Assembly: GCA_028095005.1 (NCBI GenBank)
Contig: CM051462.1
Location: 173,175,955-173,239,954 of the forward strand
Direction of reading: 5' to 3'
Length of the DNA: 64,000 nucleotides
Origin: Rhynchospora pubera
Lineage: Eukaryota > Streptophyta > Magnoliopsida > Poales > Cyperaceae
The notes beneath the pieces were generated by a model. That model saw nothing but the letters and a program-made list of their open reading frames with translations, had not been told where the DNA came from and did no database searches. Both the position numbers and the translations under genes were made by a program. The first letter of the stretch is position 1. The number at the start of each line of letters is the position of its first letter. This document shows positions 1-10,406 of this stretch, one piece after another.

Positions 1-2003
1 AAAATCTTTTTATTAGATTAAAGCATGGTCCACGGAAAATATGTTACATACTTACATGTACCTCACATCACTAAAAATCTCATCAGTATTCCCAAAACAA
101 TAAAAAAAATAAAATGTAGTAATTTTATTTTCTACTGTACCTTCTACCTACTCTGAAGATCGTTTACAAACGACAATTTGTGTCATTACCAACTTGGTCA
201 CTACCCTTAAACTACCTATTCTAAATCGTCTACGAACGAAATCACTAAAATACCAGAACAAAATACTCTTTTTTGTGATGCTTGTGATTATAAGATTTCA
301 GTCGTATAAATTTTATATTTCTTTGCAAATAATAATGCGGATTATTCGTTGGATCTTTTCCCTGGAATTTTTGGGGAACATCTCAATAAAAATATTTGCT
401 CTCTGCAGAGATCAAAATAAAGAAAATGTTACCATTAATGCGATTGATGGCGGGGGTAAAAAGTAGAAATAAGAATTCAATTTGCAGAAACTACATTTCA
501 TATGTCGTATACATCGGAGAAAAAAAGGAGCTAGTTAAATACGAGCAAATATATTGTAAAACTAGGTAGGCCTTACTGTTGCGAATATAAACAATCACTA
601 TCATCAATTTCTAAAATCAAATACCAGATCGAGTTCATGTCTTTTACATTGGAATGAAACAAGTTAATTAAGCACAAAATTATATAGACATATTGAATAT
701 GCTTAAATTCAACAATTTGGGAAGCCATTCTCGAAAAGATAAGAAAAAAAAGTTAATTTTCATTCTCACCATATATATATAGTTAATAAAAATCTTCATC
801 CACCGCCCCGTTATAACAAAATAAAAATTATATGTTAAGGCTTAATTTAGACAATGCACTAAATGTATGTTAAGAAACTGCCCTTTTGTTTGTCTTTCTT
901 CATTCTTTCCCTCCATGAAAAAATATAAGTGCACATACTTTTCAGCATATCACTTTTTCCCTCCAAATAACCCACTTTGCGTTTCTCACTGCTCTCATCC
1001 AATCACCACATCTCTTAAACCTTAACAACCCCACTCACATAGTCACATACCCATGCATCTCGCTTGCTCATTCACCTCCTAGCTCCTACTCCTAGACTCC
1101 TTGTACCTTCACTCGTCATATCATCATCACTTGCTTTAATTAGTAAACAACCCAAAATAACTTAAAATCCTTTTCCAGTTATATGACTTAAGAAACCACG
1201 AACACCAAAAACAAAATAATAATAATAATAATAATAATTATTATTATTATTATTATTTATTTCTTTTTACCCTAATAAAGGGCTTTCATAAAATTGAAAA
1301 ATATCAGTACCTAACCTATAATTAGCCCTTCCAACAACTTGGTGAGCACTAATTTTGAAATGACCTGTAATTGTAATGGGAACTCCACTACTTGACAGTT
1401 CCTGCTGAAAAATGCTTATAACTACAAATTCGATGAGAAAATTGTGTTGTTTAATTTGGTAATCACAACATAGAGGCCAACAAATTCAAAATTTACGGAA
1501 CTGAGATATATCATCATCATCCTGCTTTTATACAACTTTTTTAATCATAATAAGGTTAGTAAATCAAGATTGATATCCTTTTCTGCGTCAATGACTAAAT
1601 GGCACTTAACTTTAAAAAGTAAATGCAAATGATTTTGAATAGACTGACTGGTTACTCATCTGACCTACTGACTACTGATTGCACCAAAGATTTGGATATA
1701 TCAATATATTACCTTAATTTTTTTTTAAAAAAAATCAAGCGGTACAAATGGAAAAAAAATAAGGACCATAGGATTGGCAGAAGAAAACGACACATGTGCC
1801 ATTATAAGAAAAGACAAGAATGTAGTGTCCGCCGTGTCCCCTCTGTGCCTCCTTTTATGAAAGAGTTGGACAGTTTTATTTCTTGTACTCTAGAATTATA
1901 TACATTTTCTATAATATGCACTTTGAAATCCTATATTTTTAAACTGATTGCATAAATGATAAAACTATAGAGAGTTACTTTTCAGTATGCAAGAAGCTTT
2001 GTC
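1..2003. other. AT-rich intergenic DNA, no gene seen
   Basis: No open frame with recognisable domains, splice structure or codon bias is visible on either strand; the short ORFs at 194-466 and 1623-1955 look fortuitous. The only clear structure is an AAT run that turns into its complement ATT at about 1215-1257. Confidence 0.6.
1215..1257. repeat. (AAT)n-(ATT)n microsatellite with dyad symmetry
   Basis: About eight AAT units are followed at once by about seven ATT units, so the whole tract is self-complementary and could extrude as a cruciform or fold as a hairpin. This is seen directly in the sequence. Confidence 0.9.
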
Positions 2004-2271
2004 TTAACTGTTGTACTAAACGTCTTTAGGTTTGTCGATTACAAAACAATATCATTTGACATTTAACAATCTTCTTTGAGTTTTATATGAAGAAGATACA
2101 ATTTATGAGGACTTGGATAAAAGCTTTAAGAAAGATCAAGATCAAGTCTTTAGAGAGCTTGTAGGCTAGTTTAGACTAGGATAGAAGGTATACTTTAGTC
2201 CTTGTTTATCCTTGAAATGGTCTAGATAGCGAAAAGCTCAATAAACCAGCAAAATCCTGTTTTCTGTGACC

Positions 2272-2784
2272 TAGCGTCGTACAACGCTAGATAGTGGCAC
2301 ACAACGCTAGAACAGCTAAATTCATACTTTTGTGAATCAACGTTGCACAACGCTATATAGAGTTAGGCAACACTGAGTCTACAGTTAAAAACTTGGAAAT
2401 TTTCCTAACGTTAGCCAACAAAAATCCCAAGTTAGCTGGCTGTTCAGACAGCGCTCTGTTAACGTTAGCCAACGTCTTTCAGCGTTGGGTAACGTTAGCG
2501 TTGTGTGACGGTATATAGAGTTGTACAACGCTCTGTTGAATCTGTCAGAGTTGTTCCTTTTGTCTCTCTTTAGCGTTGTGTAACGCCATTCAGTGGCAAG
2601 CAACGCTCTGACAATTTCCAACGGAATTGTCGGAGTTTTCTTTTGGTTATACACTCCTTCGTTGTGCGACGGCAAATAGCGTTGCACAACGCTCTGACAG
2701 ACCAACGGTTATATTAACTAGCCGTTAGATTTACAACGGTCATATTCCAGCGTTGTATAACGCTATTCAGCGTTGTGCAACGCT
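2272..2784. repeat. Doublets of 14-16-bp palindromes (AGCGTTGnnCAACGCT type), 20-bp pitch
   Basis: The U3 part of the solo LTR holds many copies of a palindrome close to AGCGTTGTGCAACGCT. Full copies lie at 2678-2693, 2749-2764 and 2769-2784; diverged ones are near 2272, 2292, 2341, 2464, 2484, 2500, 2520, 2574, 2594 and 2660. Neighbours pair with a start-to-start distance of 20 bp (2464/2484, 2500/2520, 2749/2769 and others). All lie upstream of the LTR TATA box. Confidence 0.8.
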
Positions 2785-2822
2785 GTGGCCTGTTTTTGTT
2801 GGGGAACTGCTCATTTCGAGCC

Positions 2823-2832
2823 CTATATATAT
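2823..2832 (+). promoter_or_regulatory. TATA box of the solo LTR
   Basis: CTATATATAT lies about 20-30 bp upstream of a CT-rich stretch (TTCTCTCTCT), the normal plant TATA-initiator geometry. It sits just 3' of the palindrome cluster. Confidence 0.6.
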
Positions 2833-3399
2833 CCACCCCTTGTTCTCTCTCTAGAGACAGCTTAGCTTTGCAAAATTAGACCAGAATTGAGCCTTTGAGC
2901 ATAGGGATACTCTCTCACTTGAGCTTTTCATAGCTAGATCATCTTGAGAGATTTAGTAGCCTCAAACACCACCGCCCCGACATTGTCGCTAGGTGTAGGT
3001 TGGAATAGGTTGAGAGCTCTTCTCCTTTGAGGCCGTTATGCCATTCGAGTTAGGCCGATCCGCCTCGAGTGTCCTTGTGACGAGGTGATTCGGTTCGAAG
3101 TTGTAGTCCCGTTCTTGTTGGAACTGAACGGAGCGCGCCCTTTCGTGGTAGCGGAACTCCCGGAGACGTACGACTAAGGCTAGCTTCTTCTAGCGGGTCG
3201 GAACTCCGTAATCACATCGCGTGTTCAATTTCTCTCTCTCTTTCTCTCTTTATTATCTTGCATTGTGAATTGCTTGTGTGCTTGCTTGTATTGGGTACCA
3301 ATTGAATTGTGTTAGGATAGTTCATACCAAACCGGTCCAAAACCTTAATTGCTTCCGCTAAACCTTGGTTAAGCCGCCTCCATTAGGGACAACATTAAC

Positions 3400-3922
3400 A
3401 TTAAAGAAAAATAATCCGTCTTAAATCATGAATTTACAAATTATATTGTAATATATTTTTTAAAATGGATGGCTTAACATATTTTTATTACTAGCTACTA
3501 CTAGCTAGTTCTGCTGCAGTATATAGTGCCTGCTATTACTATTACTCTATTAGTACAGAGATTCACCATTCATTTTTATGTAACACCGTAATGGTGATTT
3601 TATGACTTTGAGTTTTGAATCACTTTCTCAGATGAAAAAAATATCGAATATTCTAATTTTTAAAAGATATTGGCATGTAAAAATGATAATATATACTAAA
3701 AGATGGATTAAACTTAAAATGAATCAAATCCGATGGCTTTAATTCTCATATGACAATATATTAAGAAATTTTAAGTTAAAAATTAATGCATGTATAAACA
3801 ATTGCTTAAAACATCAAACAGATCTATTAGAAGATTTTGCCAATTAAGATTCAGAAACTAATTTTAGGTTAATATATAACATCATGCGACTCTAAAAAAA
3901 GGCTACGATAGAATATCTCTAA
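3400..3922. other. Intergenic DNA upstream of the GLK gene
   Basis: AT-rich sequence between the solo LTR and the probable GLK core promoter, with no coding signal. It presumably holds upstream control sequence, but I recognise no specific element. Confidence 0.4.
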
Positions 3923-3935
3923 TATATATAAATAG
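3923..3935 (+). promoter_or_regulatory. Candidate TATA box of the GLK gene
   Basis: TATATATAAATAG is the best TATA match upstream of the GLK start codon. If used, transcription would begin near 3960 and give a 5' UTR of about 580 nt that contains the CT-rich tract at 4138-4236. Inferred from sequence only. Confidence 0.4.
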
Positions 3936-4137
3936 AAAACATTAGGTTTGGGTTTGGCTACTTAAAATTTTGAATCTAAGCAAAAGGAAATGTTTATAAT
4001 AAGCACCCATGCATGCAACGATCATAGACTTAATTTTGACATCGGAAAGCATGACTGACACATAGGATTCCATTAGAAATGATACCAGAGGAACCGGATA
4101 CAAGTCGGATAGTCTGCAGCTGATATGTATACTGTCA

Positions 4138-4236
4138 TTGTCCATCTGCCTTCTCTCTTTTGGCTCTCTCTTCAACATGTTCACGAGCCTCTCTCTGACT
4201 CTCTCTTTCTCTTTCTGACTCTCTCTCTCAAACCCA
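4138..4236 (+). repeat. CT-rich (GAGA-type) tract in the presumed GLK 5' UTR
   Basis: Repeated CTCTCT/TTCTCT runs with little purine. Such tracts are common in plant 5' UTRs and core promoters and can bind GAGA-binding BPC proteins; that role here is inference. Confidence 0.5.
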
Positions 4237-4536
4237 CAAATTTATTTACTGAGCGACGCGGTGAGAGACAGTTTCTTTCAAGTTCAAACAAAAGGACCCC
4301 ATAAATGAAATCAAAGAAATCTCGCTGAGCTTGTGGTTGACATGCATCCTCTCTTTTAAGAAGCCCTTTCTATATTCCACCATAACTTCCCTCCCTTTCC
4401 AACATCTCTCATCAAACAGATCCAACTTGGTGCTCCCAATATCTGTATTTATTATTTTACCAATCCCCATGCACTGAATCTACGTGAAACCCTGCCATAA
4501 ACTACACTACTATTTTTATCTAGTAGTACTAGTATA

Positions 4537-7500
4537 ATGCTCTCAGCTTCTCCTTTGAGAAATTCAAGCACCACTTTTGAGGATATCAAAGGAGAAGCAT
4601 CCACCGTTGGATTCAGCGATTTCTGCATCGATGGCAATTTTCTTGATTATATAGATTTCAGCCAACCCTTTGAGGGTTTCGATGGAGAGGTATTACCGGA
4701 TCTTGAGGTGGATCCAAGCGATATCTTGGCTGAGTTTTGTACCGAGACATGTGATGAGAGTCATAATAAAGAAGAGACCGCCGTGAAGGTATGTAAAGAG
4801 ACCGATGATAAAAATAGTGCCAGAAATTTTGAAGAGACTGCAACAAAGGATGATGATTCGACTGTCACAGTTGCAGAAACAAAATCTTCTTCTACTTCTG
4901 GTGAAGGAGAGAGTAAAAGAAAATCGTCAAGTGCATCGGCGAAGAGTTTGCAAGGGAAACGAAAAGTCAAGGTAGGTATTGTATCAGGTTCAATTCTCCA
5001 CTATCACACTGTGGAAATTTTGATTAGCATATATAGGATGAATTTCTTTCAAAGAAAATCACCGCAGACGAGAATGAAAACTGTGTTGCGTTTATATTGA
5101 AATTGATTTTTAAGCAATTTTCCTGAAAAAAACGTTTTATTTTAAATAGAAAAAGGCAAGAAATAGTAAAATTGGAAGTGCACCTCGGTAGTGCACTGAC
5201 ATAAAGATCAGCCAATGTATAGATTTGAAAGTGAAGCTATCAAGTTCAAGAGATGCTGCTTTTGATCTGATTTAATGGCTAGTTATATTTAATACTCTTT
5301 GTGTAAACAACAGATTTAGAACAATTAGTTTAAACACCCTTTGTTTGAACTAGAGGGGCTACAGTTTAAAGAGACAAGTTGCTAAACTCTCGTGAACAAA
5401 ACAGATGAAATTAAGCATATCGGATTTTAAGTTGAAAGGCACGCACAATTAATTACTATCATTACGTAAGAATACCATGTCGGCCATTTATATCCTATAT
5501 CTAAAAGCAAGCATGCATAACAGCACATCATTAATAACAACTTTTACTAATTAATATATGGTCTCGAACTCTCGATAAGACATCGGGAATATCATGATCA
5601 GACGTTCGGTCTTATCCTCTTTGAATAAACTCACTTTTTCTTCCCTTTTTAGTTTTCACGTCCTTCACATGATATAGTAATTGAATTAATTTTTTCTTCG
5701 ATCATTTTTCCTTCTTTAGTTCGTTCTTATCTTCTAAGGAAAGAGTGAAGCACAGATTACTAAATTCCTGTGACTCCTATTTAATATAAAGAGTATTTAA
5801 GAGTATTTAAATTCTTATATTTGTTTTTCTGTTTGCATTTCTTGCAACATATTAACAGGTTGATTGGACGCCCGAATTGCACCGAAGGTTTGTACAGGCA
5901 GTGGAGCAGCTTGGAATTGACAAAGCAGTACCCTCTAAAATTTTAGAGCTCATGGGAATTGATTGCCTTACTCGACACAACGTTGCTAGTCATCTCCAAG
6001 TATGTTCTGAACAACCTTCTGCTAGCTTCAATTAGATCTTATTTCTCTTGTATATGAATAGTAGAACTTTCTTTTTTTTGTTACGAAAGAGTAAATATAT
6101 ATACGCTTGCTTTCTATGCATCTCTCTTTTAGTAGCACCATTGATCAAGTTGAAAGAAGAAACCTAGTCTCTGTGTATAGTTATGCTTGATAAACTATAT
6201 ATACGAGGGTATCTTACTAATCATAATAAAAAACTGAATAATATGGCTTTTTAGAAGGGGGAAAAAACAGAAAGCGAAGATTATCAAAATTTAATATCAT
6301 CGCCAAGCAAAAATAACCAATGCATAACTTTGTCAGCAAGATATAGTAAGCTTTCATTTGTGTCAATTGGAATATTCATACACTTAATTAATTAAATCAA
6401 TGCTGAGACTTGGGAGTATGTTATACAGGAGTTCTCTATACTTGCTATTAAGTTCACTGAGATGAACTGCATTTTTTTTCCCCCTAATTCATTAGTTAAT
6501 AAAAAGTTAAAATCAGCAGTATTACTTTGAAGTTATGCTCAGTTGATTTTACAAATTAATATATAAAAATTACAGTATAGATCCAATTAATTAGCTTGGA
6601 CTTATTACTGGCTGCATTTGGAAAGCTATACAGTTTTTCTTACAAAATTATAATTCTATTATATATATATATAAAATTATGCATTTTTATTTATGTGGTA
6701 AGATTGATTCCTAGATCCAGTACTTCAGTACAAAACGAATGCAGTGGTTATATACTTATATATACAAACGTTCACGTCTTCAACAGGAGCATCACATAAT
6801 AGGTGTGGTCCAAAACTTAGTTTGGCCTTTTACATATGGACACTTCTTTAACAACTGTACTTGCTTATTATTTTTCAAAATGATATACCATTTTGATGCA
6901 CTCAAAGGTAACTTACAGTACTTTATCTGCTTCGTCCGTTCTACACTACTGTGTGCTTGTTCAATAATTTTGATGAACACTACTGTGTTCAAAAGGCGTT
7001 GCTCCTTGTTCAATAATTTTTCAGTACTGTAATAATAATTATCCCATGATTGAAAAATGCCGAGCAAGTATCAACTCAAAAAGTAAAATTATACAATACA
7101 ATTTTCTGATATTATACAATATAAAAGTTTCTGTACATAGAGTTTCTGTTATAGGTGATAGCTAGGATCCAGACAAAATGCTCAGGCTCGAGTACAAAAG
7201 TATACAGGCCGAATAAACTGTCCCCATAATATCAGTAATTGTAAAAACTCCTAGTTACAGATTTACTGTTTTAACCATATTTAGGAGCACTTACAACTTG
7301 CCTTTGTTTTTTTTTTCAGAAGAAGTAGATTGATAACAAGAATTATACAGTTATACCTGACGTAATAGATAACTGTTGTTCATTAATGTATGTTGGAATG
7401 TTGGATCGAAGTAGATTGTTTATGATGGATTAAGGAGGCTTAATGGTTACTTTTTATCAACAAAAGTATAATTCACTTGATAAACCAAAAAAGTATATAC

Positions 7501-8531
7501 AGTCGCAAAAAAAATAAAAAATCATTCATCAACTAATCCAAGCATCTCTTTACAACATTTGCTTATTACAGAAGTACCGGTCGCACAGGAAACACCTCTT
7601 GGCAAGAGAGGCTGAGGCAGCAAGCTGGAGCCAGAGGAGACACATGTACCAAACAGCCATCCCAACAGCAAGCACCCCCAAAAAAGACCCATGGATCGCT
7701 CCGACCATTGGATTCCCACCGCCACCTCCAACAACTCCTGCTCCAATGCAACCATTTCAGCCGTTGCATGTGTGGGGCCACCCATCTGCAGGTGATCCAT
7801 CGATGGTGCATGCCTGGCCGAGGCATCTGGCGCCTAGGCCTCCTGCTCTACCATGGGGTGGCCATGCAGCTGTTCCTGTGGGAGACCCTTCCTATTGGCA
7901 TCACCATTACCATGTGGTACTGTATCTCGCTCTACTCGGTGAACATTAACTTCAAACTGTGAGAGGCAATACATCAATAACTTTTCATTGTTACCTTAAC
8001 ACTGTTGTTATACTATAGGCTGCTAAACAAGGATGGACGCCACAGATGATGCCCCCTGGCACCCCATATTTCCATCAGCCATTGGCCCCAGTGGTAAGTT
8101 AATCTTTGCCCCCCTCTGTCTTTGTGTGTGTGTTGTCAGTTTTTGATCTAACACAGCCAATGTCCAATCAATGCAGAGATTTCCTGTTGCGCCAGTTCCA
8201 GGGATGCTACCTCACCCCATGTATAGACCAGTACCACCCCCACCACCCAAGCAACCGACCCCTCAAATTCAACTTGAATTCCATCCAGTATAAACCTTCT
8301 CTTTTGACGATATAACTTTGTTACAGAATATTTAGTTTTTATTTGTTTAATATAATTTTCCATTTCAATCATTGTTAACAGTCCAAGGAGAGCATAGACG
8401 CTGCCATAGGAGATGTTTTAGCGAAGCCATGGTCGCCTCTTCCTCTTGGATTAAAACCACCTTCCACTGACAGTGTATTGGTGGAGTTGCACAGACAAGG
8501 CATATCAAAAGTGCCACCTTCAATCAGTTAA
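4537..8531 (+). CDS. GLK: GOLDEN2-LIKE (GLK) GARP transcription factor, 6 exons, 418 aa
   Basis: Exons 4537-4971, 5859-5999, 7572-7916, 8019-8093, 8177-8287 and 8382-8531; every intron is GT-AG and phase 0. Exon 1 encodes an acidic N-terminal region ending in a Ser/Lys-rich basic stretch. Exon 2 and the start of exon 3 encode the GARP Myb-like DNA-binding domain (VDWTPELHRRF ... TRHNVASHLQKYRSHRKHL, residues ~146-205). It is followed by the GLK hallmark AREAEAA, then a Pro/Trp/His-rich middle. The last exon encodes the C-terminal GCT box (SIDAAIGDVL ... PWSPLPLGLKPP). GLKs act in the nucleus and activate chlorophyll-biosynthesis, light-harvesting and plastid-development genes; this is known for the family. 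The model is full length (family ~420 aa) with no lesion. GLK1 versus GLK2 orthology cannot be settled here. Confidence 0.95.
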
Positions 8532-8896
8532 TCACTACCCAAAATCATCCCCTCTTTGGTTTTGATGCTGATCAGCAAATGAGGAACTCGTCGACTTGTC
8601 CATTAATAGAATGTAGCTTTCATGTTTAATTTTCAATTTTGTAATTTTATGTAGTTGATCTCTTCTGGAATAACATGGGACAATGCTAACAACTGAACAT
8701 ATCTCTTTTCTGGGACCCAAAAATATATGTAAATGAGGTTTTGCTGTATCTAGGAAGCAATAGGAAACGCTGCACTGAAAAGTTTTATACATAAGAGAAA
8801 ACCTTAACAAACCCAATATGCAGTGGCAATCCTAGACATGTCTAATTTCTAGAAGGAAAGGGAAACATCAGCTACTAACATGAATCCATTATCCAG

Positions 8897-10145
8897 CTAA
8901 CGACTCCTCTTGTTCAACTGCCATTCAAATTGATCTACTGCCACCATAGCTTCCGAAGCAGAGCCAAGAGATCCTTCATACCTGTAAATTTAAAATTCTT
9001 AGTTTTAAAAGGAATAATTCAACATGGCTCATTTAATTAACAACTTGTATCAAATTCTAACAATGCAACTAATAAGTAGGCCCCAATCTGCATGATTATG
9101 ACACCTTCACCACCAGGATTTGATGTGTTAATGCAACGACCACAGAACCAGTGCTCATGTATCGAAGTAACCATATCTATTATCAGAGAAACAAATTAAA
9201 AGATAAGCTCATTTTGAGAACAGAAATTTCACAAAATATGCATGTGCCTCTGTAACAACTCAATATTGCATCAGTCAGAACAAATTATAAGAGCTGGTGG
9301 GGCAAACCTTTGTTATTTTCTTTCTATTTTCTTTTGGTGTGTCAAACTGAAGTTTAAAGTGGAGATTAACACTTGAATGAAAATAACAAAGCCAGCTTGA
9401 TAATGCTACCAACAGGTGAGGTGTTGCAATATGTTGAGCCCAGAAAAAAAGACAAATGAATTATCAATTAATTAAAAATCAAGAGAAAAGAAAGGGCTTA
9501 CACTGGCTTCTACCAATAGAAAAGATTTCCATCTGGAGATTATTTCGCTTGATATAATCAAGGAAAGGTTGCATATCAATGGCCTTAAAAATGGTCCCCT
9601 CTTGCTCTGCACTTTTGTCAACAAAATTTCTTCTCTTAACACATTCATAATGATTTTGAACGTATGAATGGATATCTGACTTTTTTTTTAATACAAGAAA
9701 ATTCGTTAGATGATTCCAGTTGTGTATACATCCCAACAAAAGTTACAAATATAAACTATCATTTTACTGCAACTGTAATATGGACGGTTAATTGCACAGT
9801 TAGTTCTTAATTGAAACCAAGCACTGTAAAAGTTCACAAACCCATTCACATGAATTCAAACTAAAACTAAAACTTGAAAATTGTAAAGAAAAAATAAAGA
9901 AAAAGGGAGGAATTGTCACATGATGGGAAGAAGGCGGGAGGGGCCGCTGGGGTCGTAGTTGAGAAGCAGCGCCCCTTTCAGCGGTGCACCTGAAAGAAAG
10001 AAAGCATTTACTAGTTAGTAACTAGAGGAGAGAAGAAACGAGAAAGGAAGGAACTGGAGAGCATGGATGGAAAGTCGCCTGAAGAGCTGACGCTGTTGGC
10101 AGCCCATTTCTCCCACACCCGTCGCGTCGCCGCCCAGTCCCCCAT
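8897..10145 (-). CDS. Conserved plant protein of unknown function, 5 exons, 148 aa
   Basis: Exons in coding order: 10145-10079, 9989-9920, 9611-9502, 9176-9062 and 8981-8897 (stop TAG). Total 447 nt with one open frame through all junctions; residues created across junctions, such as IIAEQEG, QYMVTS and ALYEG, read smoothly. The protein starts MGDWAATRRVWEKW, has a hydrophobic strand-like segment (KGALLLNYD), a cysteine pair in HWFCGRC, and a C-terminal hydrophobic strand plus helix (AYLLVALYEG ... AVDQFEWQL). There is no signal peptide or membrane segment. The look is of a small single-domain alpha/beta protein, perhaps profilin-like, but that is a guess. Intron 1 would use a GC donor at 10078; a GT donor after 10055 also keeps the frame and adds 8 residues. 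It is convergent with GLK and divergent from the NFD6-like gene. Confidence 0.8.
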
Positions 10146-10406
10146 CCTCTCCAGTAGCTCAGAATTCTATGTTTGTGTTTGTGTTCGAGTAAGACTGGGA
10201 GAGAGAAGGGTTTAGTATAATATGGGCCATCGTTACGGGCCGCAATTGAGAAGCATATTGGGCCTCAAAAAACGAATACGAGATTTGTAAAATTTGAAGA
10301 ACAAATAAGAACGAGAGTCCTGTCCATCTTCTGACTTTCTGAGTTCCGCTGATCGTTTCTTTCATTGTTTCTTTGTTTGTTTGGATTGGATATTTTGCAT
10401 CAAAGG
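10146..10406. promoter_or_regulatory. Short divergent promoter region between two genes
   Basis: Only 261 bp separate the start codons of the unknown-function gene (minus) and the NFD6-like gene (plus), so both 5' UTRs and promoters must fit here. No strong TATA box is obvious. The segment holds GGGCC motifs (ATGGGCC, CGGGCC, TGGGCC near 10224-10265), which resemble site II/TCP elements of plant housekeeping and organelle-protein genes. Shared control is inference. Confidence 0.6.

Larger units (their letters stand above)
2009..3394 (+). mobile_element. Solo LTR (family S) with TTAAC target duplication
   Basis: The segment begins TGTTGT and ends ACAACA, a 6-bp terminal inverted repeat of the TG...CA type. 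It is flanked by identical 5-bp repeats TTAAC (2004-2008 and 3395-3399), the size expected for LTR-retrotransposon integration. No gag or pol lies next to it, so it is a solo LTR left by LTR-LTR recombination. Its last ~200 bp recur inverted at 33972-34166, which supports a dispersed family. A TATA box (2823-2832) followed by a pyrimidine-rich initiator region marks the LTR promoter. The orientation is inferred from that TATA box. Superfamily (copia or gypsy) cannot be told from an LTR alone. Confidence 0.85.

Noticed and set aside
4537..5100. 187-codon uninterrupted reading starting at the GLK start codon
   Set aside because: It runs through the exon 1 donor at 4972 into intron sequence; the spliced GARP exon at 5859 is clearly the true continuation.
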